Shown here one piece after another: positions 1-55,099 of a stretch of DNA of 64,000 bases. A model generated the notes under the pieces. The model had not been told where the DNA came from. It made no database searches and saw nothing but the letters and a program-made list of their open reading frames with translations. Source of the DNA: Pogona vitticeps (lineage: Eukaryota > Chordata > Lepidosauria > Squamata > Agamidae). The first letter of the stretch is position 1. Each line of letters starts with the position of its first letter. The stretch is from positions 43,391,501 to 43,455,500 of the forward strand of contig NC_135788.1 in assembly GCF_051106095.1 (NCBI RefSeq), written 5' to 3'. A program made the position numbers and the translations under genes.

Positions 1-65
1 AGTGGTGAAGGCTTCTGGGAGTTGCAGTCCAAAACTCCTGAGTAACCCAAGGTTAAGAACCAGTG
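1..65. mobile_element. hAT-type MITE, end fragment
   Basis: Matches the right part of the elements at 17324 and 35453: ACTGCAACTCCCAGAAGCC-type core in reverse and an end GGTTAAGAACCAGTG. It is cut by the window edge. The rest of the partial intron (66-1113) shows nothing I recognise. Confidence 0.7.
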
Positions 66-1113
66 ATCTAAACAGCACAGTGGGTGACTAGCCACCAGGC
101 ACAATTTGGATCTTGGCCTGATCAGAGTCAGAAAATTTACAGCATATGCTTACTTGACAGTTTTGAAAAGCTCATCAAATAGATAGCAAAAAGGATAGCA
201 ATCATGATGATCAAGAAAATTAGGTAGATTGCTCAGAGCAGTTTCCTTTATCTCCCACACTCAGCCCCAAGCATATTACACCATGTTTTATTTGTTCAGG
301 TCCTTTCAGGGGAGTCATAATTTGCCAAAATACTGTGCTGCTTTTATAGATCTTTAGAAACAATCATGATAGAAAAGCTCCGATTATACAGAAAGTATGT
401 CTTTCAATAGCTGTACATTTATACTTGAATATGGTGTTCTAGCAGATGAGAATTATCTGCTATTACAAGAGAATTAGGAAAGCTGCACTTCTTCCAACCC
501 TAACCTAGCACATTAGGGTGCTCCATCTAGATCTCTTCTTTCTCATTACATGGTGCAGGGGTTCTCCTATACACACCAAAAAGACATTTGATATGTAGAG
601 AAATCACTGATCAGAGATAACAGTAAGATACCAGTTTCGTTTCATTTTCCTCCTCACCTTCACATGGAAAGGTGCAAGCAGAAACATAGTGATTCTCAAC
701 TGAGTTGTGTTGCTTAAAAAGTGCTCCTCAAACTAACTTGTTTGTTCAGACCTTCACCTGCATCTTGCTGAATTTGCCTTTCAATTGAGTCATTTGAGAT
801 CTGATATCACTACCTGACCTAGAAGAGAATCCCAGCCTACCAATTGATTACAGCTCCCATCTGTGTGTCTGGCAGCTTTCCCTTACTGTTTATTTTAGTC
901 ACTTGTACATATTATCAGTACAGCTATCAGAAAGCTAAGACTACCAACATTATAAGAAGTTCTAAATGCTGAATGTGCATTCAGCTGCTAAGCACGGCAC
1001 CGTTAAGTCTAGAGTCCACTATATGCCTCCAGGCAAGTTTTCCTTCTGAAACTGATGAATTATATTGGTGGTATTTCTTTGTAACATCTAAAGTAATCCT
1101 TCTGTTTACTTAC

Positions 1114-44220
<43,107 letters not shown>

Positions 44221-45190
44221 AATTGTTTTGGCCCTCGCCTCAGTATAAATAGTTATAAATAAAAAGGTTTAAAAACAATAAACGGAGGGGATGAGAAAAA
44301 GGCCACCCCAGGCCGACACACACACACACACACACCTTTCCCTCATGCACCGCAGATTCGGGGTGGGCGGTCGGTGGGGGTTTCCTTCTCCAGAGAAAGA
44401 TTCCTACCCAGCGCGAACGCGCCCACACAGGCAGACACAGACACACACACAGATACTCGCTCTCAAGCGGGCCCCAAGGTTCCCCTCACGCTAATGCGCG
44501 TGCACACCCCTTCGCACAACGAGACCACCATCCCCCCCTCCCTTGCTTCAGAGACCCTCGCTCTGCCTTGTGCGGCGCGGGCGCGCACACACGTCGACTC
44601 GGCGCGAGCCACGGCGAGCGGGGCCCCCCCTCCCCTTTCTCGGCTCAGCCCGCCCGTGCGCGCGCGCGCGCACACACATACACAGTTCCCTTCACACTCC
44701 TACAACGCGCGCGTTCTCGCGTATAGCTTTTTCTGCCGCTCCTCCTGTCTTCTAAATTGCGCGTTGCGGCCATAGATGCTTTATGTCAAGCTGGAGGGGG
44801 AATGTTTTATATATCGCATGTATTTTATGACGCCCACCGCCTGAAACGAGCGACTAAACACTGTCCCAAGAGGGCCCAGAAAGCGTCGCGGATTAGTTTA
44901 ATGTAATGTTATTTTCTCTCTGTTCTGGCGCCACTCTCGAAAAAGGTTGGGCGGCAGCGTCGTCAGAGCCGGTTCGGAGACTTCCTCCGCACCGCAGCCA
45001 AACGGAGGCGTTTCTTGCCCCCAGAAGTGGGTCCCACACTGGTAACAAGAAGCAGAGTGGAAAGCCCTCAAGGCCCAACCGCTGCCAAATCCCAGCCGCT
45101 CAGAGGCCTAAAAACCTTCAGACAATAACTACGCGGGCACCCGTAGGACAAGGCCTCCGAGCGCCCTCGGCCCTGCCCCCTTCCGCCTAG

Positions 45191-45195
45191 CCAAT
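45191..45195 (+). promoter_or_regulatory. CCAAT box (NF-Y type), inverted relative to TOP2B
   Basis: GCCAATAG on the plus strand, so an inverted CCAAT box for minus-strand TOP2B. It lies 42 bp from a second copy. Inverted CCAAT boxes bound by NF-Y are known in human TOP2 promoters. Confidence 0.6.
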
Positions 45196-45232
45196 AGCAA
45201 GCAAAGCTCCGCCGCGCTGTTCTCATCTTTAA

Positions 45233-45237
45233 CCAAT
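45233..45237 (+). promoter_or_regulatory. Second CCAAT box
   Basis: AACCAATCA, same orientation as the first copy. The two-box spacing is typical of NF-Y-driven promoters. Confidence 0.6.
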
Positions 45238-45265
45238 CATTGAAAAAGATACTCAAATGGGGCGA

Positions 45266-45273
45266 TGACGTCA
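45266..45273. promoter_or_regulatory. Full CRE palindrome
   Basis: A perfect TGACGTCA, the CREB/ATF site, 28 bp beyond the second CCAAT box and in CpG-rich DNA. It is symmetric, so it could serve transcription in either direction. Confidence 0.6.
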
Positions 45274-46599
45274 CCGCACGTAGCAACAGCTTTTTTTACT
45301 CTCGGGACCGTGTCGGTGCTGGTTGCAGTGAACCGAGGCGACTCCGCTGCCAAGATGAAAGGGGGAAGAGCGAACTGTTGCCTGCGCTCGGGCTCCGCTG
45401 AAGTGCGATGGTGTCCGTTTCAGAGCAGGAGGGAAACTGGCCTTAGCACTCTCTAGGCAAGACCGCATCACATTAAGTTTGGTGCCTCGGACTGTGCAAT
45501 GGGTAGTAGGCTGCTTGGTGCTCGGGTGTTGCACCTTAAGTTGGCATGCTGAATAAATACCACGATCGACTCGATTCTCATTGTATTGAGTGAGACTTAC
45601 TTCCTGTGACCTAGTTATGCACGCCGATCTTATTCATGTCGAATTCGTCCAAAAATTCTAAAAGAAAATCCCACTGAATTACATTTCTTGCTTTTCCGTT
45701 AGTAAGCAATGCACCCTCCTCAACAGAAAGTAACTGAACTCAAGAATTGCACTGTCCAAGTGCTGTAAAGTAGCTTTAATCACGGAGGTGGTTTAAGCAA
45801 TGTAACTGTTTTAAAAGATCACATCGAAAACATACACAGGGCATGAAGCAATTTGATTTCCCCCGACTTAGATTCTTGTAACTAGGCATCCGCTTTCACT
45901 TTTTCTATTCCAAATTTCCTCAAAGGCAGCCAGATATTTATTAAAAAATCCCAAGATATACTTCCTCGCTTTAACCTGTTATAGGCCATTTCCCCTTATA
46001 CAAAGACTATAAATATTATAAAATCGCTTAAAACTTAAAGGGAGAAGTTTAGAGCAGACACGCTAGAAGATTTAAGATAATCCTTTATATTTTTATCTTT
46101 TAATTTTTTCTAACATTTCCACAAAATTATAAATAGGTTGGTGCTTCACTTCTTTATTAAGGAAGTGTATTCCATAGTCCCACCACTGGGAAATTACTGG
46201 TTGCCATTCTCCTGGGTCTCATCCTGGATCCTGAAAATAAGGACTTCTACTGCAGATTTCGCATTTCAGCCACATTAGGAACATCCTTAAACATGATCTG
46301 CTTTCAGGTAATTTAAGGCTTCAAAGTATTACAATTAGCCCCCCAAACGCATAGAATTATGGTGCAGATCTTATGAGGATAGTATGGTTGGAACAACAGT
46401 CCCCAATCAAATGTCTGACGATAGAATTTTCTTCTGAACCAGGTTAGGATCCTGAACTACTGTATTAAGATTAGCCCCACACAGAATATGCACTACAACC
46501 CGGATATCTTCATTTTAGAGTGTCTGTGCTTAATTATAGAAGCCTACGTTGTTGAAATAAGCTTCGTGTTATGTACGCTTCTTCAATATCCCAAATAAG

Positions 46600-46815
46600 G
46601 CTTATGGAGAACTAAAAAATCCCAAAGTTACTTCCAACCTAGTACTGTACAAGGTACAATATGTATCCCATCCAAAGTCAGTAAAACATCTCCAGAGACC
46701 AACTAACAGCAATTTGAATTTACTAGCCTTTATCCAGTTCATTAGTGGTTCCAATCTACATTGTCTCATCAGAATAATATGTAAAGGATGTACTGATGAT
46801 CTGGTTATCATTAGT
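46600..46815 (-). mobile_element. Possible old L2-like LINE remnant
   Basis: A minus-strand frame has PLMNWIKASKFKL...LLVG, which resembles the W-x-ANKLKLNPxKTEVLLVG stretch of L2/CR1-group reverse transcriptases, with a gap. DNA from 46080 to 46600 may belong to it. The match is short. Confidence 0.35.
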
Positions 46816-47782
46816 TCAACAATCTCACTAAGTAACTTGATCTTGATGCTGTCATGGGGGAATAAAATAAAACTTTAAAGACACACAGACTATGGCAAAC
46901 TAATCTGTCAGCTCTTTTAGAATTTGCTTATGTGGGAAGATCAGAACTTCCCAAAGTATTTTCTTTCTTCATCCCAGACTGATCGTCTACAATTATGATA
47001 TGGGCAGCATAGCTATGCTGCAAAAAGCAAACAAAACTACACTCTTGCTGTCCTTCTTCCTTTGCAGATTATTTTACTGGAGCGAAAAAGTTATTTCAGT
47101 GCCTGTATCCAAATTTAAGTTAGATAATCAGTTTTATTTAAAATTGTCAAAGTTGGAAAACCAACCTTAACTATATATTCTCTTGGCACTGAACATTTCT
47201 CTGGCTTGATATTGAGAATAACTGAATAACTGATGTTGAGAATAACAGAATAACTGTTGTTATTTCCTGCAAGTTCCTTAAGAGAAATAATAGGAGTGTT
47301 GCTATCTAGTGATTTCTCCCTCCCCAAAAGGGTTGGATAATTCCAACATAAACTCAATATAAACTCTGACATAAATTTTATATCCTTTGGGAGCTGTTGT
47401 CTGGTATATGTTGCGTCCTTTGCATCGTTTTATTCTTTTATTGTTAAATTTGTTTGGTCTTTGAATGTAAATTAATTAATTAATTAATCAAACACCCCAT
47501 TAGTGCTCTTGCATAGAACAGAATGAATAAATAAATATATGGTATAGAATAGAATAAAACAAACAAACAAATAAATTGGCCATTAACAAAGACATAAGTT
47601 CACATCTGATCTTAGCATTTTAATGTAGCCTGGCTTTAACAATTAAATTTAGCCCATCTAAAAAAGGAAGTCCATGCAAAATTTAAATCAGAATTTGGGA
47701 CTGAATCCACTCAAGCCTTCCACACCTTCTAAAACACATACAATACAGAAGCATATTATTATTATTATTAGCTTGCTGGGGG

Positions 47783-47873
47783 GGCAATGTGTAGCCTGTA
47801 TAATTAAATTGTAAACCGCCCGGAGAGTGCTTGTAGCGCTATGGGGCGGTATACAAGTCCAATAAATAAAATA

Positions 47874-47876
<3 letters not shown>
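47783..47876 (+). mobile_element. LINE 3' end (L2/CR1 group)
   Basis: ATTAAATTGTAAACCGCCC, then GGGGCGGTATACAAGTC and an AATAAA-type tail. This hairpin (CCGCCC/GGGCGG) plus tail is the typical 3' end of a squamate LINE group. Confidence 0.55.
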
Positions 47877-48017
<141 letters not shown>

Positions 48018-49146
48018 CCCAAATGTATTAGTAGTAGTATTATTAGTTTTATTTATATGTTGCATTTCTCCTAACAAGGGACCCAAAGCGGCTCACAAGA
48101 TTAAAATTCACACAATTAAAAAACACAGTAAGTTAAATATTAAAAGATAAATTAAACAATATATGTTTTAAAATACAATTAAAAATATTAAAACATGAAA
48201 ACATAAAAAAGATTAAAAGATTAAAAGAATGTTTGGTCTCCATTCTTAGTCTATCCAAACATGCAGAACTATACCTGCAGACTGGCACAAAGGTTAGGGC
48301 CCACTCAACTGCCTCTTGCTTAAACAAAGAGGCCATACACAGATACCAGAACTGATTATTTCAAGAGCTGATGGGTCAAATGCTCTTCTTTTACCATACA
48401 CAAACAGTAGTCCATATTTGGGTTTTTTCCGCATTTATGCAAGCATAGAAGCACCATTTCTTTCAATGAAGTGATCTCCAGAGTGCACATCTGCAAGCTA
48501 GAGATAATGCAGAGTGCTACATCTATTGTACATTAAACTCTGTGTTTCCTTCACATGATTCTGCCTGATAATTCTAAACAGATGGGCTAATCAGTTAATA
48601 TGACAAAACAGCTATATGTGATGTGTTTTGAAATTCCACCAGCACTATTTTTTTTTAACCAGGCAAAACTCAAATTACAGGAGAGAAGCTAGGAGGGTGC
48701 CAGTGAAACTCATAACATCACACAGTTCCTACTTTTAGCCAGATCATGACCACTATATGTTTGATGGGGGAGAATAGAACACACACCCATTTCAGTCCCC
48801 CATAGTTCAATGTCAGATACTAGAGCAAGTGTTTGAGGCCTGTACACACATGTCTTTCAGCCAGCTCACATCATTTCTCATTTCTAGACTTTAGATTTCA
48901 GGTGACAGAATTCAGAAAAAGCAAATACTTGTGGTTACTTAGTTTCTATACTAATGCATAATTCCTTGTTTGCCTATTTTCTATACCAATTTGGTATGTA
49001 ATCGTTATTCTGCTATTTTATAGAATTTTAAATGAACTAGGAGAGGCAAAGGCAGAGGAATTCAAAAGTAGCTGCTGATACAATGTGTTCTACTTACTAG
49101 TAAAATTCTGTCTCAACCAGAAGTTTCTCAGGATTTATCGACAGGG

Positions 49147-49235
49147 CTGCAATCCTAAACGTATCTACTTGGGAATAAATCCCAGTTTCCTCAGCATGCT
49201 TCAATGTAAACCTGTTTAGGACTGTGGTGACAAAG
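49147..49235 (+). repeat. Old dispersed amniote repeat fragment
   Basis: CTGCAATCCTAAACGTATCT, GGGAATAAATCCC and GTAAACCTGTTTAGGACTG match a common old dispersed motif also visible near 54430-54510. The family is not named. Confidence 0.4.
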
Positions 49236-49721
49236 ACAGAGGATTTATGTGGAGTGCTATATAATGATTAATACAGGTACATTCTTCATTCAAAGTGATT
49301 TGTTTAGGAACAGTGCTGGGAGGTCAGTATTTAACATAATGAGTTAGATCCAGACTTGTCAGTCATAGAGTACACCTACTGATAATGACCTATCGTGCAG
49401 GGCAACATAGCTACATATTTCAAGTCATAAGAGGAATATGATGAGACATGTTCATGAATCCATAAAAATCCAATTTAGGCAGTGGCAATTTTACCAAAGG
49501 CATTAATTCAACCATACATTTAATTGCATTCCAGGTTGCTTTGTCAAACCAGTATTACAGCTTTCAGACTAATGTGCTTCCACAGTGTTCAACATAGACC
49601 CATAAACTACACCTTTACTGAAAACACCCTAATGCTTCAATTTAATATGTCTCCATCAAATGTAGCATAGGGCATTCTCTGGCTTGCAAAATAAAATACA
49701 GTAATGCCCTCAGCCTTATTT

Positions 49722-50372
49722 TTTTTAACATTTTATTATTTTTAATAACATACATACCTACAAAAACCAGAAATACCTACAAAACAATAACACATAAAAC
49801 TAACAAAACATACAAGACTAACAAAACATACAGGCGGGGAGGTGTTTCCCATACCAGCTTATCTATTACGTAAATTCTGACTACAGAAATAATATATCCG
49901 TGTGCATCTACACATGTTATCTTCCACATCCCTATGTCGTATATCTAATTAAGTATCTAACATCCTAAATTTATAATAAATTTTGTAAATTCTCTCATCT
50001 GCATTTCCATCCATCTAACTCTCATCATAAACATTCCTCATTTCCTCTTTAAAATTACTTATCCACCATAATAGCCACACAGGCCTGTTCATTCCTCGAT
50101 GATCTCCATTCTTATAAACAGAAAACTGTATGTCTAATCTTGTCAGCATAATCTCTCTTATAGTTCACACATATTTGATATTTCCATATACATGCCTCAA
50201 GAACAAAACATCCAGTATTATTATTCATCATCATTTCTGAAGTCATAAGTCACATACGCTTGTCTAGCCTTAAATTTCATGTCTGGCCAAATTTGCTCAT
50301 AGTATATTAGTCATGTTGCTTTCTATGTTAGTTGTATGTATGTATGTATGTATGTATGTATGTATGTATGTA

Positions 50373-50455
<83 letters not shown>

Positions 50456-51958
50456 ATCTTAAACCAATTGATTTCTATTATTTATTCAGCAAGTAACTTC
50501 CTCCTTTCTCATTTTTATTTATCAACTCCAGTGTCATCAAACCGGGATTGGCCTCTCTAATCTTGTCAACATTGTCACTATTATAATCACACATATTTAA
50601 TGTCTCAATTTGCGTGCCTCACAAACAAGTATCCACTATTATTATTCATCATCATTTATTACTTTGTATATTCAGCTCCGGTGTTATCAAACCAAAGTTA
50701 CCCTCTTGCCTCCTTTATTCATTCATTTTTTTCCAGTTTTGAAATGCCATCTATATTATTTCTTTAAGACATTTTCTATACGGTTGACTAATTTCACCCC
50801 CATGTAGTCAGTGATTTGGTTTTGGAGCAACATAGTGTGTGATCTCTGATCGTAAATTTCTGCCCTCAGCTTTGCCCATTTCTCCCCCTTTACATTCTTT
50901 CTTTTCGGAACAGTCTTGATATACATTCTCCCTCCCCCCCCCTTTCGTCTTTTTTAGGCCTCCTTTGAAAAAAAAAGAAGTCTTTTTCTTCTCTATCTCT
51001 GACGACGATAGCTGTTCGATGATTTGTCTGTGCTGCTTTGAGGCAGTTTCCCTCTCCGACATTAAAGGCTGTTCATTAAAGATTTAGTTAAGTTGTTTGT
51101 CTTTGCTTTCAATCTTTTCGTGCAGAGCAGAAAAAGTCATTTTCAAGTTCTGATCTCAAGTTGAGTCTCAAAATGATTAATGTTAAATTGACATTCTTGA
51201 AGAAGTCCTTTGATATAATCCACTGTGATTTGCGATGATGATTCTCCCCCTCCTCCCATGGCCGTGGCAGTCAGCAGGTTAATTACTCAGATTTCCCACA
51301 TGCTTTTTAGCTAGTCCACACTTAAAGTCTTACGAGGGAGGATATTATTTGATTTACAGACCACCTTGTAGCCAGATACAGAGTCACTTAGGTTAAATTA
51401 TGCAGAGTTATTTAGAGTTCTTAAGTCCTGACTTTATAGATTTATGAGAAGCCAGTTTCTCTGGGAGGAAGGGTTAAGAGAGAAAAAGCACAGAGTTGGT
51501 TTCGTTTTCTGAGCTGTGGCATAGTAAAGAAAACTCCAATGTTACAGGCATCAACAAAGTTATGCCGCTTGAGATTATTCCTTCTCATCAGCTTTCAAAC
51601 AGCAGATTTGATATTTTACTTGCTGTAGCTTAGCAGCAGATTGTTAATCTCTGTTCTGCAGTCAGATAATAAATCTCATATCTCCCTCTCTGAGCAGCTA
51701 ACTCACCATCATGGCGACTTCACGAGACAGATTGCGTGTAGGAAGGGAACTCTTCCAAAAAACAGACTGTCATCTGAGATTCGGCGGTTCCAAAGCCTCT
51801 ACTTGCTGACAAGTCCCACTCTCCTGTGGAAACTTGCCCCCCTTCTCGGGGGGGTTCCTCTGACTTGGAGTAAACCCAGGGGAATCCAGAGCCCTGGAAT
51901 TTCCCCTGTTCTCGCTGCTCGTTGCTCCACCTCCCTCTTTTATAGGTTTATTAAGAAC
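49722..51958 (-). mobile_element. L1-like LINE remnant without reverse transcriptase
   Basis: On the minus strand it opens with GC-rich leader DNA (51958-51260). An ORF1-like start at 51259 (MGGGGESSSQITVDYIKGLL, then FETQLE) follows. A broken Lys/Glu-rich part ends near 50808. AT-rich 3' DNA ends in an A-rich stretch at about 49722. No reverse transcriptase is present. The leader and ORF1 style are like reptile L1, but the match is by memory only. Confidence 0.4.
50334..50457 (+). repeat. (TATG)n(TG)n microsatellite
   Basis: Nine TATG units run into two long TG runs with a few TA steps. It sits between the two diverged copies of a duplicated segment in the L1-like remnant. Confidence 0.92.
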
Positions 51959-51999
51959 ACCAGAGCACAGCAAGGATACGTTCTTAATTTTTGAAATCA

Positions 52000-54660
52000 C
52001 TGTTTCAGAAAACTTTAAGCTGTGGCAATGCACATGTACAACTGCAGTACAATGCAGCAACTAATTAATGAACAGAAGCACTGGATAACTTGGAGGGTAG
52101 GCTGCATCGTCCCTCAAACATACCACAGGTGGCATCTTCTTGTGCTGGTGGGGAAAAAGGCTGCAGTTTGCATTTCAAAAAAGGCACACAGTGGTATCTG
52201 TGCTTTGCTTAGAAGCTGATTACTGCTCCCAAAAGCCTTGCTGAAATTACCTTGTAAACAAGGTGCTCACTCCCTGTGTGCCATATTTCAAAGGCAAAAT
52301 GTGGCTTTTTTCCTCCCACACTTGAATTAAATTGGGTGAATTCATTTTTCAGACTAAAAGTATTTTTTGCTTTATGCAAATGTTTTCCCTAACATTGCCT
52401 GTAGTAGCTTTATGTTCATATGACCTCTTCATTTAGCAGACATTTAAAATATCTAGCAGTTTTATGCGTGTTCTATGCAAGTCTACTCAGATGTTAACTC
52501 CACTGAGAGGAAATTCATGTCAATTTCCCCTTCCTCCTTCAGACTCCATAACAGTTTCCACACTATTCCAAGGGTTTTCCTAATTATCTACAGTATCTTT
52601 TCAGAAAGCACTGTGGACTACAGAGGAAATGAAGAATTAGTAAAAATATCTCCCATTCCTCCAGTGAGAACAACCCATAAGCAGAATTTTTATATTCTGA
52701 ATCTTGATTCTGACTACAGCTTCAATACAGAGATTGCAGATGTACTTAACTATCACTGAAATCAAAGAAATAAATTAGCCATGACTAATCTAAGTCCCAA
52801 TGCTTTCTATAAGACAGGCACCCGTATGTTTGCAGGACCTACTGAATTAAGTGTGCACAGAAACTAGAACAATAGTTTTGGGAGCAAAATGAAGCTTTGA
52901 AATTGAACCCATCACATCATGCACCAGATACTGTTGTGGTGCAACCACTGTTCATTTTAGTAGGGTAGGTATAAAACCAACATTCACTAGATTGTGCCAG
53001 AATACTTTTTTTAAAAAAGTAAGTAAACATTCAGTAATGCATAGCAGATAGCAAACTTTGATGTATACAGAGACATCCTACTACCTTCAGTGGAGAACCA
53101 GATTACTGCACGTTCCTTGATTTGCTTGGATCAGCTCTGCTGAAATGAATGGCGCTACTACATCCGAAAGCTTCACAGGCATATTAGTACGTGGCAGAAA
53201 TATATAGCGCCCCAGGCAAGAATTAACTTTAAACTATTCTCTTGGTCATCTCCATTTGGAAAAAAAATGTTGACAATGCTTGCAGTACCTAACTGATTAC
53301 AGTGCCAATAATGTTGCTTTAAGAAAAAACAATCTTCTGCTGATTTTTACCTAGAATGAATTCTTTCTTTTTCTTTCTTTCATAGATTTGTATACTGTCC
53401 CATTAGTGCAAAGCTGAATGACATCCAGCTGAAATTGAAAAGGAAATATACTGTAATATTAATGAGTAGATATTCACTTTTTCAAATAGTAGCCAAACAA
53501 TTTGAAGTAGATGGGAGGAGGTCAACAGACTTGTTATGCTTTTGTTTTGTTTTTTTCAGTACAGGTCACTGCAGATAATAAAGTCCAGAACAGTCCAACT
53601 AATCATCCCCCTTTATAGACTGATTCCAAGATGAATGTCCAGATTGCCCACCCTCAAAACCAGCCGTGTTCGGGTATCCAGAAGTGGCCAAATATCAGTT
53701 TTGTGTCTATCAAACTGACAACAGTGACTGCAAGCAATTTAACAGAAACAATGGGTCTGTAAAAACAGTGGTTGAATTCAAATTCAAACAATATGGAACA
53801 TGCACAAAAATGTCACACTGTATTCTGTATTCCTTTATATAAGTTAAGGTATCTTTTATACTGCAAGTTATGAAAAGATTTCAAGGACTCAATCGCTAGA
53901 AATTGTTTGATTAATTATGTTGGTGTAAGTGCAGTGGTGTAAATCACAGCAGCAGATCACTGCTAGTTTACAAGTCATCATCTGTCTTCCTCATCATGCA
54001 CCAAGCCACACAAAAAATTCAATACTGAACTCTAAAATACTCACTTCTACATTGGTGTATGTTCTGGAGAAATTCAGAGGACAGCAGATATCAACTTTGG
54101 CTATTTTGTCAAGAAAGCTTTGTCTTCAAAACCGTAAGAAACTGAACCAAAAATGACAGTGAGCTAGTAATTTTTTTCCATAGCTCCATAACAGTACTTT
54201 AATATTCTGAATACAATAAATTGTTTACTATAAAATTACAAGCAAATCCAAACATCCCATGAGGTTTTTAAAATAATCAAAGTCCAAAGTCCAGAATTAA
54301 AAGAAGTTAAAATTTCCTTATTCTTTTAAGTGAAATAAAGTTCCATTTACATTTTTTAAAATCCTCTCCTTCCAGTACAGATTAAACATTAGAAAATAGG
54401 AATTCTAACTTTAAAATGACATGCAGCTTATGCATGTTTAATCAGGAATAAATCTGCTTTGTTTAACAGCATTTCCTCTTAAATCAGTAAACATAGGACT
54501 GCAACCTAAACTTAAGGTGCTTTGTGGATGCAAAAATGCCACTATCCTTCTACTTTTAAATGTAAGTATCTGATGCATGTTGGGACACTGAGTCCAGACC
54601 TTCTCTGTAGTTCACATCAACAAAATGTAATTCATATTTTGCAAAAACTTTTTCCTCTCA
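52000..54660. other. Intergenic DNA, nothing firmly recognised
   Basis: No gene or clear transposon. The NGLY1 3' UTR must occupy part of the right end. 54420-54520 has a weak match to the old dispersed repeat at 49147. Confidence 0.45.
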
Positions 54661-54671
54661 AATAGTCATAT

Positions 54672-54766
54672 GAAATCATAGAAATCACAGAAAAGTGAAG
54701 TTGGAAGGGGCCTATAAGGCCATCAAGTCCAACCCCCTGCTCAATGCAGGAATAAGATCAAAGCTT
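54672..54766 (-). repeat. CR1-type LINE 3' end fragment
   Basis: GTTGGAAGGGGCCTATAAGG and TCAAGTCCAACCCCCTGC with TGCAGGAAT are the reverse of the sauropsid CR1 3' end. It lies about 160 bp after the NGLY1 stop, so probably inside the 3' UTR. Confidence 0.7.
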
Positions 54767-54926
54767 ATCTGCCGGGTGATAATCTAAGTTTTTCTTGGAT
54801 GCACAATGAAAAACACAATGTTTTAGATAGGACTTTCTAACAGTGTTCATATGATTTAAAAAAAAATACTTATTGCTAGAAATCCTTTCTTTTTGTATAT
54901 GTCTTGTCAAGAATCTGTTCAGATAC

Positions 54927-55099
54927 TCAAAGATCACTGAATTTTATAATAACCTCAAAACAATCCTTGCCCTCATTTAAGCTTTGCCTAAACAGCTGTG
55001 TGTGTTGCCATGCAATGTCACCATCCCCTCCGCTTAGTTCGGCTTCCAAGATAACATCTGTTACGTTAGAAATATCAGGGTAGGAGTGAAGATTTTTAT
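54927..55099 (-). CDS. NGLY1: NGLY1 last coding exon
   Basis: 173 bases coding [10 protein letters not shown] to IIKFSDL and a TGA at 54929-54927. Acceptor CTGTAG. The conserved [13 protein letters not shown] and the exact C-terminal end fix the frame. The 3' UTR must run left of 54927; I could not choose a poly(A) site. Confidence 0.95.

Noticed and set aside
45265-45456. 63-codon ORF right of the CRE
   Set aside because: Not called as a gene: it is short, has no known family and may only reflect GC content. It is kept as part of the two-way promoter lead.
50336-50560. ORF starting MYVCMYVCMYVC
   Set aside because: It is a translation of the TATG/TG microsatellite.
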